Source: Calycina herbarum
Lineage: Eukaryota > Ascomycota > Leotiomycetes > Helotiales > Pezizellaceae
Length of the DNA: 64,000 bases
Reading direction: 5' to 3'
Assembly (NCBI GenBank): GCA_001414485.1
Contig: LLEY01000168.1
Coordinates: forward strand, 1 to 64,000
Positions 33,655-45,655 of the stretch are shown here, piece after piece (the first letter of the stretch is position 1; each line of letters opens with the position of its first letter). The position numbers and the translations under genes were made by a program. Under the pieces are notes generated by a model. That model was not told the origin of the DNA, did not search any database, and was given only the letters and a program-made list of their open reading frames with translations.

Positions 33655-35964
33655 ATGGTCTCGCTTGCATCTCATACATATAACATGCTAAACCACCTGA
33701 ACGACAACGAACGAGCAGACTTTCCTCTTTACCCAGATCCACAAATGTTTTCACCTCAAGGGTTCCCATTTACTGGGCAAAACTTCAACATCGACACAAG
33801 TTCCCCCTATTCATACCCAAGCCCAAGAGCGCAAGAAGCTTTTCCAGCAAGCACGGGTTTCCAGACAGCAACCATGTATGCGACGGATGCACCACAATAC
33901 CTCGAGTCACCGGAACTTAGAGGAGCACCATCGAACTACTCGACCGCTTCAGGACCTTCGGCCACCTCCTCCGCAATGGGATCGCCGCACTCAATCCATG
34001 GACATGTTGTCCCAGGGCCAGAATGGGCAACTCAAGGTGGTCTTGGTCTCACGCCGTCTATCGTGGGAGTTGGATATGAAAATTATCCTACCGGCAATGA
34101 ATACTCATTCCCTCCTCCAGGTATGGAAGACTTCGATTTGAATTTCCATCCCGCCAAACCCAATGGCTTTGTTGGTGAGTGTCAAAATATCTCTAGATCT
34201 ACCTCATATCAGCGTGGTTCTGTCTCATCGGGTTCTGCATCTCTTTCTTTGTCCACGTTTGCTCCTTCTCAAGCACCGGTTGCTTCTTCTAACATGGCCT
34301 CGCCAATCACTCCTGTCAGTGCGAGTAGAAAAAGCTATGTTGATGAATGTTTCAAATCTCCTGTATCCGCGTTTTCAACTTCTTCTCCTTCTTCTCGACG
34401 GCCGTCACAGGCTTTCTCGTCCGCTGGCCGGCCGATGAATCCCTGTTCCCCCGACTCTGCTGTATCCCAGCAATTTTCTCCGAATACCACACCGACTTAT
34501 CGTCAATCTCATTTCTTTTCTCAGTCTAGCGGCAACTTTGTGCCTCCTCTTCAATCTTCTTGTTGGTTTCCTCTGTCATTCCCGCGCACCGTATTGAAGG
34601 CACACACTCGATCGGAACAGCCTGCTAACATGTTCTCTTCTCCAGACCCTTCCATCCTCCACCCCCAATACACCACCCGCCCAACGTCGACCACACAATC
34701 CCATGATGCCTACCAACCACCCGCATACCCCGGATCACCGGCTTTGTCACAAATGTCACGGAGCCCACGACCTGGGAAGCAGGGCAGCCAGTCTCCCTAC
34801 ATGGCGAACTACGTGTACCCATACCCAGCCCCTCGCCAGCCTTCTACAGGGGGCTCACGACGATCGTGCAGCAGCCAGGACGGCAACTACAGTGGTGAAG
34901 ATGCGAAGGAGAAGGGACGATGCACCTATCCAGAGTGCGGCAAGATTTTCAAGGATCTTAAAGCACACATGTTGACGCATCAGAATGAGCGACCGGAAAA
35001 ATGCCCAATCCAGACCTGCGACTACCACATCAAGGGATTCGCCAGGAAGTATGATAAAAACCGACACACATTGACCCATTACAAAGGGACAATGGTTTGT
35101 GGTTTCTGTCCTGGTTCTGGTTCTGCGGCGGAGAAGTCGTTCAACCGCGCAGATGTTTTCAAGAGACACCTTACTTCCGTCCACGCTGTTGAACAAAACC
35201 CACCTAACAGCCGGAAGAAGACTTCAGGAAGCCTCAACAGCGGTAAGAAGCTCTCTGCTTATGCACCCGATGCGACTGGCAAATGCTCTACCTGCTCAGC
35301 TACCTTTAGCAATGCGCAGGACTTCTATGAGCATCTCGACGACTGTGTTCTCCGCCAAGTTCAGCAAGAAGAGCCCTCTGAGGCCATCAATGCTGCGCGC
35401 CTGGCCGAAGTTGAACAGGATCAGGATGTGCATGACACACTGGTCAACAACCAATTGCCCACAACAACCAATGTCTACTCGGCGGACGAGGACGAGGATG
35501 AAGAAGATTACGATGATGATAATGATGACGACTTCACGCTACGATCAAAGTCATCCCGTAAGGGACGCGGAAACCGAAACCCCGCCAACGGTGTGCAAAA
35601 GTCCCGAGGACTCACTCACTCCAAAGGCGGAGTGACACTGAACACCAAGGGTCGCAAGAAGCGCAAGGACTACCCCTCATCCTGGGGATGCCCAACTTCC
35701 CAGATGAAGTTGAAGAAGCGTGTTTTGTGTGTATTCGATGGACCTCGCCGTCTCTGGAAAGACGATATGATGCTCGACACCGACTACGAGGTCCGAATGA
35801 AGCTGGCCAACGATAAGGCCTACGTCACGGACTTGGATGTCCAGACGATGCGACGAGCGGACGCCTTCCACAACTCCACGGAAGAGGAGAAAGGTCCATG
35901 GATCGCGGATGATCTCACCGGCGTGGATCTAGAAAGGTTGATGGAAGTTAAGAAGGAGTCTTAA
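33655..35964 (+). CDS. C2H2 zinc-finger transcription factor
   Basis: A single open frame of 769 aa from an ATG in good context (CAACAACATGG). The N-terminal 400 residues are Ser/Pro/Gln/Tyr-rich, as in activation regions. Zinc fingers start at about residue 423: CTYPECGKIFKDLKAHMLTH, then CPIQTCDYHIKGFARKYDKNRHTLTH, then CGFCPG...FKRHLTSVH, plus a looser one near 545 (CSTCSATF...HLDDC). An acidic run (about 612-627) and a basic patch GRKKRKD (about 667) follow. The finger arrangement is one seen in conserved fungal regulators, but I cannot name the orthologue. A nuclear DNA-binding role is inferred. An in-frame intron ending at 34645 (GCTAACATG...CTCCAG) is possible, which would shorten the protein. 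Confidence 0.9.
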   Translation: MVSLASHTYNMLNHLNDNERADFPLYPDPQMFSPQGFPFTGQNFNIDTSSPYSYPSPRAQEAFPASTGFQTATMYATDAPQYLESPELRGAPSNYSTASGPSATSSAMGSPHSIHGHVVPGPEWATQGGLGLTPSIVGVGYENYPTGNEYSFPPPGMEDFDLNFHPAKPNGFVGECQNISRSTSYQRGSVSSGSASLSLSTFAPSQAPVASSNMASPITPVSASRKSYVDECFKSPVSAFSTSSPSSRRPSQAFSSAGRPMNPCSPDSAVSQQFSPNTTPTYRQSHFFSQSSGNFVPPLQSSCWFPLSFPRTVLKAHTRSEQPANMFSSPDPSILHPQYTTRPTSTTQSHDAYQPPAYPGSPALSQMSRSPRPGKQGSQSPYMANYVYPYPAPRQPSTGGSRRSCSSQDGNYSGEDAKEKGRCTYPECGKIFKDLKAHMLTHQNERPEKCPIQTCDYHIKGFARKYDKNRHTLTHYKGTMVCGFCPGSGSAAEKSFNRADVFKRHLTSVHAVEQNPPNSRKKTSGSLNSGKKLSAYAPDATGKCSTCSATFSNAQDFYEHLDDCVLRQVQQEEPSEAINAARLAEVEQDQDVHDTLVNNQLPTTTNVYSADEDEDEEDYDDDNDDDFTLRSKSSRKGRGNRNPANGVQKSRGLTHSKGGVTLNTKGRKKRKDYPSSWGCPTSQMKLKKRVLCVFDGPRRLWKDDMMLDTDYEVRMKLANDKAYVTDLDVQTMRRADAFHNSTEEEKGPWIADDLTGVDLERLMEVKKES

Positions 35965-37055
35965 GCCCGCTTCCCATCGACTTCCGAATCTACTCACGAG
36001 ATATGTTTTATGACACTACCTTTCTTGCTTATTACCATTTTATATATGCTCTTTTTTGCATGTTTTGCTTTTTGACTCTTCACGGCGCAAGGAGGGCTTA
36101 CGAACGATACCACAACCCAAGACAAAAGCTCATATTTGATCTTTTATTTTCCCATTTTCATCATTCTGCATTGGATGGAAGCATCAGATAGGGATGGCAT
36201 GGGTTTCATACTTTTTGGGGGTGGGTTGAGACTCTCCTCTGCGATCATAAATTGATCTGGCAATGTTTCTACGGCTGCAGGCCGGTTCGTTGGAATGTTG
36301 AGTTTTGTGCTGGGAGGAGACCATGTGCTATTAGTAAAGATAATCTAAATGAAGAGACTTATTTCATGAATCCGCTTTGATTGATATCAGTTTTGGTGAC
36401 CTCTGGAGTGTCTAATTTAGTCAAGGCTATCTAGGTTGCTTTGGTTGCTTTGGTCATTGCCCTACGACCCGTAGATATTTTACTTGGAAACTTGGTAAAA
36501 AGTGGCTCGCTGTAAGTTCCAATGCGATCTAGCTATAGAAAACAATTAGAAACCAAAAATCCAGTACAGCAATTTTCCCAATTTTTGGCTCGCTACGTAA
36601 GGCTACGGACGCAAGGCTGAACAAGGCTGAAATTCGTTTATGCTGGTACCCTCACGGCACTTTGTTTTGACGAATCGTGTGACGTACCACGGGAGCTAAA
36701 AAGTAGGTCGTCCTGTCGCAAACGCCAGCGCAACCCCACCCACCAGATATCACTTCCACCACACGCAACTCCATACCCACCACCATTCGAGCCTCACATT
36801 CCGCAAATAACCCATCAATTTGAGCAAGAGATCTATCACGCATCTAAAGCCCAACAATCCAATCAACACCGTCTGCAATCCGCAAACTTGCTAGGGCTAC
36901 TTTTTCCGACGCCAAACCGACGAGGCAGTGCTTCCTCTCGCGATTGTTGATCGCAGCAACCCAACTCGCGCCGGAACCGTATCGTTAACATCCCGAGACG
37001 CGCTGGATCAGTCATCTCAAGGAGCCTCTTGGTGATGAGGAAATCAGCAGGCAGC
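35965..37055. other. 3' UTR and intergenic region
   Basis: T-rich sequence after the stop codon (to about 36190) fits the 3' UTR of the zinc-finger gene. The rest is the promoter and leader of the F-box gene. Minus-strand frames at 36652-37435 are without motifs and partly antisense to the real gene. No other feature seen. Confidence 0.6.
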
Positions 37056-39688
37056 ATGTCGGATTCAACGCCATCCAAGAAGCGGAAGACGCGGGGAACC
37101 TTTGCAATGAGATCCAAGACCAGTACGTCCCCCTTCCAATACATACCGTTATGTATATATGTAATTATATACATGATTATATCTCTAACAGCCTCACGCT
37201 TAGTATCATGGCCCAAAAAAGCACTGCCCGTCGAAATCTTTACCTTGATCATCGAATATCTTCCCCGTTCGGCCGTCCAAAACATGCGCCTTGTCAACCA
37301 CGACTTCGAGGAGAAGGTGTCCGAACATTTATTTAGGGTGGTGGTTGTCCCATTTAGGCCGGAGATATATGGAATATCAGGAGCTTCCGATCCCAGAATC
37401 ACTGAACGTCTAGGTGCCGTAATGCTACAGGACAAAGGAATGAGGGTTTTTGAGGGGTTCGTCTGGCATTCATTCTATCCAATTGATGGTCTAGACTAAC
37501 AAATTTAATCTACAGTTTCGGAAATCGAATCCGCAAGTTTGCCATGAGTTTCGAGTTTGACGAGGACAAACTGGCGAATCCACCTCTGAAAAGCGACCAA
37601 GAGGCCATTACATCTTTTTGGGGAATCTACCGCTGGCCATACAAGAAATACAATAGATATACTCAGCTTGAAGGCTTGGAGCAAACAGCGGATGAAACAC
37701 GAACAATGGCCAGGGCTCTGAGATATATTTCACAAGCCAGAGTGTTCGGTTTGTCAATTGATGGAGGTCTAGGATGGCTTGCGGGCCCTGATATCAACAA
37801 AAAGGTTTTCGATAAGGGAGAGAAGCCAGTTGTGTTTGGAAAATCGAGCTTTGTGCCAGAGCCTAGACAATACCCCTCAAAGAGAGTCAAAGGCTCAAGG
37901 ACTTCCGATCTAGCCTTGTTCTCTCAAGGTAACAGCAGTTTGTATGCAGCCTTTGAGCGAATGTTGGAAGAAGCGGGATATCGTGGAGATACTTTGGAAG
38001 CTTCAGTTCGTATGATGCTCGAATCTGAGGATTCGTTATCAGCTACTGATCCGGTTGCCAATGGTTCTCTTGATAACTACTATGCAAGCCCCATCTCCTT
38101 GGAAGGCTTTCGCCGAGCTATTCTCGCACCAAGAGGCCTCGAGAATGGACCTATGGAGGCGACAACCAATTGGGATGAGGATGACGAGGACGATGGGAGT
38201 GGTCAAGATGAGGAGCTTCAGCTCCACCCGCTCTTTTCGCATGCTTCCAGTAGTAGTGCCAAAAGCGACACTTACCCTTTGAAGCCAAATGATCTCACGA
38301 GCGCGCAAAGAGAGATGTTACTTGAGACTGAATGGGCCCAGTGTGCTTTTATGCAATCCTATGTCATCGCTGTCATCGATAACCCTTCAACATTTAGCAA
38401 AGTCACTGAACTCAACATTGCACGCATCCCAAGTCGACACCTACCCATGCTTCGACGTGAAGATTTCTGGGATAGCCTTCCGTCACTCGACACCCTTTCT
38501 CTGGCTGTAATCCCTGATTGGCGAGAGGTGGTCAAGCTTCCAACAAGCTTTGTTCAGGACAACTCAATTCAACCTTCTAAATCTGTCACTGGAGCATATC
38601 AAATTCTTCACGACCAAATTTCTCATCGGACGAATATCACGTCGCTGCATTTCGAATGGCTCTGTGGTGGAGAATATGCGCCTGGCATGTTTTCGCGTAA
38701 TCAGCACCTCCTTGCAGCACCTCTGGTCCCAAAAGCCTTTGATATGATCAACAGAGTTCATTTGGCGAAGGTATTGACTCTGCCTCACGTCAAGAATTTA
38801 TCCCTGAAGAACTGCTGGATTTCTCCCCATGTTTTGGGAAGATTCGGCTCATATTTGAGGACTGCAAATCTGAAAAGTCTAAAACTTGACTCGGTCTCTT
38901 TGACTGCACCTGTCCCTGCAAACACACAGCCAGCAGTTGCTGCACCTAATGGTTTACAGAATTTAAACCCAAATCCTGCCCATATTTTGTTCAACCAACC
39001 TCCACCTATGGCTGCTCAACAACAATTTCTCGCCCAAGCTGCCAATCCTGCCCAATTGCAAAATGCGATGGCTGCACTCGGACCTCATCACGGCCCACAA
39101 CTACAACAAGCAGTTTTGCAAATGCAGGCTGCCGCACAGCAGCCTCCTGTAAATCTTGACCCGGATCCAGTAGGCTTGGAATGGATCAATGTTCGAGCTG
39201 GTTCATGGTCTCAAATTATTAGCTCTCTCACACCCGGTACCAACCTGTGCCACATTCGATACGACAAGGAGATTGGACCTCAACCTGCTCCTCGCGCATT
39301 CACGAGACTCACAAAGCTGGAATTCATATCTTGTGGCTACGCATGTCTACCTCTTGATTACGACCAGACCGTGATCGACCCCGATGGCACCACACTTCCA
39401 AGTCACACCTCCAAGAGAGCCTCAGATATTTCAACTCACATGATGAAATCAGACGATCATACGCTTGCGACTGTCGTGAATCACATGTCGGCTATGGAGA
39501 CAGCTACTCTCCGGAATGCGTGGGATATGAGTGTTGGCTGGGACGGTTCAAGAAAGCAGTTGGCTCATGAGGCGAGATGTGATGGACTTATGCATGCGGG
39601 ACGGGGACGATTTGATGGACTGATTGAAGTTGCTGAACCTCCGGTTGAGTGTCTTACCAGTCCTCAAAGCAGCATAAGTAATGCTTAG
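37056..39688 (+). CDS. F-box domain protein
   Basis: Three exons: 37056-37122, 37192-37456, 37516-39688, with introns of 69 and 59 bp (GTACGT...CTAACAG and GTTCGT...CTAACAAATTTAATCTACAG); 834 aa. An in-frame ATG at 37035 would add seven residues. The F-box lies at about residues 33-75 (LPVEIFTLIIEYLPRSAVQNMRLVNHDF). Further on are the KYNRYTQLEG region and a leucine-rich stretch (HVKNLSLKNCW, LKSLKLDSVSL). A Gln/Ala/Asn-rich low-complexity insert (about 39000-39150) interrupts it. F-box proteins bring substrates to SCF ubiquitin ligases through Skp1; the substrate here is unknown. The splice sites restore EGFGNRIRKFAMSF, supporting the model. Confidence 0.88.
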
Positions 39689-42600
39689 GTCCTTTTTGGC
39701 CCAAGGCATACCTGAAACTGAGATGAAATTCGCAACCTGGATCATTTCTCGGTTGTGGTTTCTTTCTTTGCGCAAATTACACTTCCCGTTGATGGAATTA
39801 TTTATGATGTTCTTGTTTTCTTCTTTTGTCTAAAAGCATAGCGTGGATGGGATATGGATGATGGGTGCATGAGAGATTGGACGAATCATATGGCTTTTGT
39901 CTCAGGCTTTTTCTTCATGCGATGGATTGATAAGGCTCACAGCGGTAGTCAAATTTCGACCTAGCGTACGTAAAGTTCTTCAGGATTTTTACTCTTTTTC
40001 TTCTCCTCATTTTCTTCTCTCGTTTGTGATTGAGGAAATGAGGTGTTGTGTATTTGTATATCTGTAGAAGACTTAATACGACCAAAGAGCGAGCTTTGTA
40101 GAGGTTTGAATGTAAAGTATGAGCTTGAAGTGTCGTCCCTTTTTTTTTGGTTGTCATGTGACCGTTCTGTTGATGTGGCGTCAATAGTTTGCTGGGGGAC
40201 GGTCTTTAAATTGTGGCTGGTTTAGGGGGACGGTATTGACGCTATTTTGGCCAGGGAACTTTTGCTAAGTAAACTAAGGCGCCACGAACTGGGAAAGGGG
40301 GTATCACATAACATATCGGCTCTCTAATTAAATATCGAGCCCACGGTCATCATAGCTTTTATTAGTTCTTGGTAGCGCCTGCTCTCGTGGGATGTCACTC
40401 AACGTGTCCAGGGGAACGGCGTTTGCGCTATTTTGGCCAGGGCAAGTGATTGAGCTAAGCGTCCCGAATGGATGATGGCTTGGAGTAGCTCTACGTGTAG
40501 GTAGCTCTTGCCCTATGGGGACGCCACTTAACTTTGGAAGCGCTAGGGGAGATTCGGAGAACTTTCCCTGGCGCCTCGATTTATCAAGCCTCGCGTGCTT
40601 GAATGATTAATGGGATTATACCTCTTTGAGCAGTACTTCTGTCCCGATCTATGACGTTTCGCTAGTGGGTTTGGCGTGCCTGTTTTTAAACCGAGGGATT
40701 TTCGGCTTTGTTGATAGATACCGTATTATTATCTTGTGTTGAAAAAACTAGAGGAATTATATCATACCCCAAATCGCCAAGTTGATTATCAATTTTTGCG
40801 ATTTAGGTTCCCTCTTGGTCAATGGGGAATCTAGCCCACAAAAGTTAATAAGTGATTCACAGACTAGATAATATTGGATCTGAGAAGTTTTGTAAGTTAC
40901 TACGTAGTGAAGAGATCCTTAATAATATGAGCAATGTTGTTAGAGAAGGTCTAGAACTAGTTCTTTTTCTTTAGGCAAACTTTTATAGTTGGTCTAGATC
41001 TATTCAATAGGAACTTTCTAGAGAGTGTAATCCAGATCGAGTAGAGCTGTGGACAGGGATTCGAGATAGGAAATAGCAAGTGAAATTTCATATGTCGCTT
41101 TGTTTGTTTTATATGATAACTTGCGAGGTATAAGTTCTTAAAAGGGATTCAGTTATTAGCTACTATTGGAAAGCCACTCAAACTGAAGTGAAGTGAAACA
41201 ATTTGCTTTCTGCCTGACAGGTAAAGGTTTCTGTCTTTGACAGTCTTCTTGCGGGTTCTACCTCTGGTAAGATTGATAGTTTCCGAGGAAGTTTCAAAGT
41301 GTTTTGAAAGTATACTTTTTTATAGTCTCCATCGTTTGTTCTCATAACCAATATCAAGTTAATGAAATTATCAATGAACTCGTTTGAGGGCTTGAAGGGG
41401 GTTATGAAACTGTTGGGTTGACCTAGCTTTAAAGAAATAGTGACTGGGGTCTTTGAAAAGGGGCTGATTAGAGGCTATTTTGAGAGAAGCTGTTGTGGTA
41501 TGGACTATTCTATTAAGTCCTCAAGTAAGAGAGAACACGTACTGCCTTTAGCCTAAGAAAGATGACTTTGAAAATACTTGCTCTTTTCACAGTTGTACAT
41601 GACAATTACGAAAGTTTGTTAGGCGAAGCACGAAGATTATGGTTCAAGGTGTTCATGAGTATTAGTGCAGGTATTGGTGCTGTTACTTCCGCTGAATCGG
41701 CGACTGGTCTTGGAGCAAAGCCTGTATTCCTAATATCTGAACATTAACGGTTTCGGAGAGTTGAATTTTTTTAAGAAGATGAAGGTCGATGGAATTTCGC
41801 GACTGTTAGCTATCAATAACCTCTTTTATAAAAAACTCAATTCTTCTGGGCCTCCCAACAAGTTTGTAAAGCAGGTAAGTCTACGATGGACCATCGGGCT
41901 CTTATGTACTCAAGGCTGCTTCTCCAAATACTTTAATCTTATATGTTTTTTCACGTTCTCTGGCAGCTTGCATAAGTCGAAGTTGTTTTTGGAATTCATT
42001 TGAGAATTCAAAAGCACAAAACAACCGAACCAAGTTTTTCCCTTTCAATAGAATTCTATGATTGTCACTTGTAAAGAGGAACCGAGAATAGAGCTAACCA
42101 GGGAAAGAGATCGGTGGTTACTGTCTTGTCTTCGCTATGCGTCAATTTGGGGGGGGGTTCAAATATTCTGTAGTTTGCTTCAGAAACCACGGAGAAGGAA
42201 GAAAGGATAGCTAGATTGGGGTTGGGGTGCTAAGTTTCTAAAAGTGACCGCGGGGTAGAATCTAGAAAGAAAATTCCGAATGGTAGGTAAGCAGACCAAA
42301 AGACGAGGGCAGTTGATAAACTTGTATAGACTATTGCCGTCTGTCTGTGCCTCCTCTTGATCGTAGAAGAAAGAAGACTTACTACCTCGAATGCAAACAG
42401 AAGACTTATATGTAGATTTGACACTGGAAGATAGGAAGTAAAACATGAACCTATTTCACCTTCCCCCGAACTGAGTCCTGACACTTTCCCAACTCTCAAG
42501 CATGGTTGCAATATCAGCTTATTGTGAGAGGAGAAGAGCAAATTTGCCGAGGTCAAAGTACTCTTTGGGACAGAAACCTTCCGCCAAGGAGACAAGTTCA

Positions 42601-43361
42601 ATGTCAATTATTCTTCTGGGGGTAGATAATTGAATGAATTACAATAATTGAATATATGCAATTAAGAAATATCGAGGGGAATGCAAAAAGGCTTCTAGAC
42701 CTTTGAGAATACATTTCAATAAGTACGAAACACTCCTAATCAAACAGCACTTCTGGAAACCGGAAACTGGACGGTGTCAAAACGGTCCGTCCAAAATGCT
42801 TATGTTACAAAGGAATAGGATAAAGGTATGCCAGAAGATGTGCTTCAACAGATTCTCAAAAGATAGCAGAAATCGAACTTGAGCGTTGAATTGGAGCTGT
42901 AGTCATATCATCAACACTCAAACCAAGATACTCGACGATGGAGAGATGTTGTTCCAGAAACAACTTGCCCAAGCCCATCTACTACCCTTCGAGTGGTGGC
43001 AAGGATGCGATATAAAGGCATAGGTAAGCACATTCGCCACATAGAGATTGGAGACAAGAATATATGGGAAACAGATCCATCCATTGCAAACTCAAAAAGG
43101 GAAGATTGGCGGCTTTGTAATACAATATGTACTGACTCTGTAACTTTCACCATCCAAGTGAATGCAAAGCCGAATTTCGAAAATTGAAAAATGCAATTCT
43201 CACTCATAACATCGTATGTGCTTTAATGAATCATTTTTTCTCCTTGGTGACCAGCAATAAGCTACCGAAGTACATATCATCCCATAGAGAAGCGTCTTCA
43301 ATAATGACACCGTCAGTCATCAGGAAACCCATTCGCGCCCCAAACCATAAAAAACAGCCAT
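39689..43361. other. Intergenic region, 3.7 kb, no confident gene
   Basis: No coding region with recognisable motifs. A pair of related segments near 40200-40560 shares a 17-nt word (CGCTATTTTGGCCAGGG at 40240-40256 and 40426-40442) and looser GGGGACGG-type words. A small frame at 41562-41744 begins with an ATG (MTLKILALFTVVHDNYESLL) but is interrupted downstream. The frame at 42230-42607 (minus) has no motif. It could hold decayed repeats or non-coding transcripts. Confidence 0.45.
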
Positions 43362-44118
43362 TTATGCAGCGGTGATAGCACGATGTTGACGAGCACCACG
43401 TTGTCTTGAGGACAAGTGTGCTGCCTCACGACCAGCAACTGCCTCGGACTTCTGAACGACCTCCTCACCCTCAGTCAAAATCAACTCGATGTGGCATGGG
43501 TTGGACATGTATGGGTTGATCTAGATTCTCGTTAGCGATCCATTCCTTCGAACCTTTCTGTCTAGAGATCCTTACACGACCATGGGCTCGGTATGTTCGT
43601 CGACGTTGCTTTGGTGCTTGGTTGACTTGGATGTGCTTGACGATCAAGTTACCGGTATCGAGACCCTTGGTATCTGCGTTGGCTTCGGCGTTCTTGAGGA
43701 GACCCAAAAGGAACTCGGCGGACTTGACTGGCCATCTGGCGCGGGAGACACCGAATTGTTTGCCTGAAATTAACCCCCATTAGCCTCTGCCTTTGCGAAT
43801 ATGTGCCCCTCCCAATTGTAATATTTCGTGATCCGTACCCTGTGCAGCTCGTCCAGTTCCACCAGCATAACGTCTCATTGGGACAGCCTCCTTCTTCTCC
43901 TTAACATGCTCGAGGAAAGCAACGGCGCGTTGCAACTTCCATCCGTTGATGGCTTGTGCGGTCTCACGCTAATTTCGCCGTCAATCAGTATTTTTCAATT
44001 CGGGGATCTCTGCGCAGCGAGCGGGACGTACAGTGTTCTTGAATGACACTCTCAAATAAGCTCCCCTCGAGCGAGCGCTCTTCGTAGGGTGGATCTCGGT
44101 CGCGGCGTATCTGACCAT
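43362..44118 (-). CDS. rpl17: 60S ribosomal protein L17 (uL22)
   Basis: Four exons: 44118-44032, 43968-43839, 43763-43576, 43520-43362; introns 63, 75 and 55 bp, GT-AG; 187 aa, the usual length for the family. The protein begins [20 protein letters not shown]. It continues with [48 protein letters not shown] and [19 protein letters not shown]. It ends [19 protein letters not shown] and [14 protein letters not shown]. uL22 lines the exit tunnel of the large subunit. It is divergent from RPS18 with a shared promoter-type motif between the genes. Splice phases agree with the protein, so the call is very sure. Confidence 0.96.
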
Positions 44119-44231
44119 GGTTGCGATTTGGCGTGACGGCGACGATGGTTGTTGGGTATAATTTGAGGTACGAAAGTTCGCAGCAGAATCTCGAAAAGTA
44201 GGGTGTCGCCCTCAAAATCCAGTCGCTAATC

Positions 44232-44254
44232 CCTTGGCGCCAGCACGGGCCACC
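44232..44254. promoter_or_regulatory. 23-bp motif upstream of RPL17, identical to the one upstream of RPS18
   Basis: Contains the palindromic core TGGCGCCA followed by GCACGGGCCACC. It begins 114 bp upstream of the RPL17 start codon. The same 23 bases occur at 45565-45587. Inferred to be a ribosomal-protein gene promoter element or the footprint of a duplication. Confidence 0.6.
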
Positions 44255-45564
44255 CCACCACCTCGACTTTTTGAAAAACTCTGGTCTTCGCTCACTTGAT
44301 CAATGCAACATCACAACTGTTTTAATTTCTTCCAAATTTCATGTTGCAATTAATCCTCTACATTTGAAAGTAGGGGTCCTAGAAATCCTTATGTCCAGTA
44401 CCCTTCTGCTCATGGAATTTTTAACCTACTCTCGTTTCTCCAAAAAAAATCTTGGCGTTCTAAAATCTATACATAGCTGGGCACTAAGTTAAAATTCCAA
44501 GTTGACGAACATTGAAGGTTATTATAATTACTTTGTCTTTTTTGAAATGCATGAAATTCAATAGACGAATCTATTATTTATCAGTATTCAACCTCTATGG
44601 GTCCAGCCGGGAAAAGCTTCCCACGATTATTCTTATCCTCTGAATGGAAGTTTCGATCATCCGTCGTGACTTGGAACAACCAATTCAATTGTTCTACAAG
44701 GCTAACATAAATCAATCAAATTAGCTTGATTCCGGCACAGTGAAGTTGGAAGGACAATTGTCGGGCTAGGTTAATAGGAGGAAATCCGAATTCTTGTGAG
44801 AAGATATAGAAACCATGAAAAGAAATCGGAAGACATGGTCATAGAACTTTGAGAGGATGATAAATGCTATTTATATCTTGATTGAAGACATCTTCTTCAA
44901 GTCCGGATTTGGTGAATTCATGTAGAACTTCGTCTCTTTTTACCTGGTATGAAATACTTCAATTGTTCAAGAAAGCTAACATAATCACTCCTTGAATTTA
45001 GGACAATTTATCAGCATTGTCTCATAGAAAGGGAACAATAACGAATACTGAAAGACATATTGAATGCATTGAAGGTGCTTTCATGGAGCTCGCTAAGCAA
45101 TCCTATGCTTCCATTTGTACCGGGTTCAAAGATGCACATCAAAGCATTATCTCATTTTCAGAAGCAAATCCGCAATGAGAACTGTCTTCTCGAAGTCTCT
45201 CAGAAAATCCGAGAGAGGTGCCTTCATCACTTACGAAGTCGTGAGCCTCATTAAATCAAAGTATTAGAAATAGAAACTAGGAGAGAAAAACAGCACTTGA
45301 CTCGTAAAACATTTCTAGTTTCATTTATCATTGAACCGGAATTGTGTTAAGCTTCTGGGGTAATAATCTCAATTCTTCAACAAAAATAGAACAATCAACT
45401 CAATTATCCGAAAGAGTTATAATAACAAACTTATATTATCTCTTACATTTGGAACAATTGGAACTTGGGTTGATCTCATCATTAAAGAGCACTTGCAAAG
45501 GAGTCGAGAGCATAAATCACATGATAAAAGCCAGCTTAGGCATCACATGAAGCACTCGCTAGCA

Positions 45565-45587
45565 CCTTGGCGCCAGCACGGGCCACC
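45565..45587. promoter_or_regulatory. 23-bp motif upstream of RPS18, identical to the one upstream of RPL17
   Basis: Same 23 bases and same strand as 44232-44254, ending 68 bp before the RPS18 start codon. Relative to the two genes the motif has opposite orientations. Weaker similarity (TCGCTA) extends a few bases to the left of both copies. Confidence 0.6.
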
Positions 45588-45655
45588 ACTGTACTTTCAA
45601 TCTGGAGAAGCCTCAAAATTCTGTTCCGCATACAACTCCAACGACAAACGTCAAA

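Larger units (their letters stand above)
44119..45655. other. Divergent RPL17-RPS18 intergenic region
   Basis: Between the two start codons. GC-rich motif-bearing ends (44232-44254 and 45565-45587) flank an AT-rich centre of 1.3 kb without a gene. Within the centre a word like TTCAATTGTTC followed by GCTAACATAA recurs near 44685 and 44960. Unusually long for a ribosomal-protein gene pair. Confidence 0.55.

Noticed and set aside
36863..37435. 190-codon minus-strand frame
   Set aside because: Antisense to the first two exons of the F-box gene and without motifs; it crosses the first intron.
42230..42607. 125-codon minus-strand frame
   Set aside because: No ATG-based model with motifs, overlapping open frame in another phase, AT-rich low-complexity surroundings.
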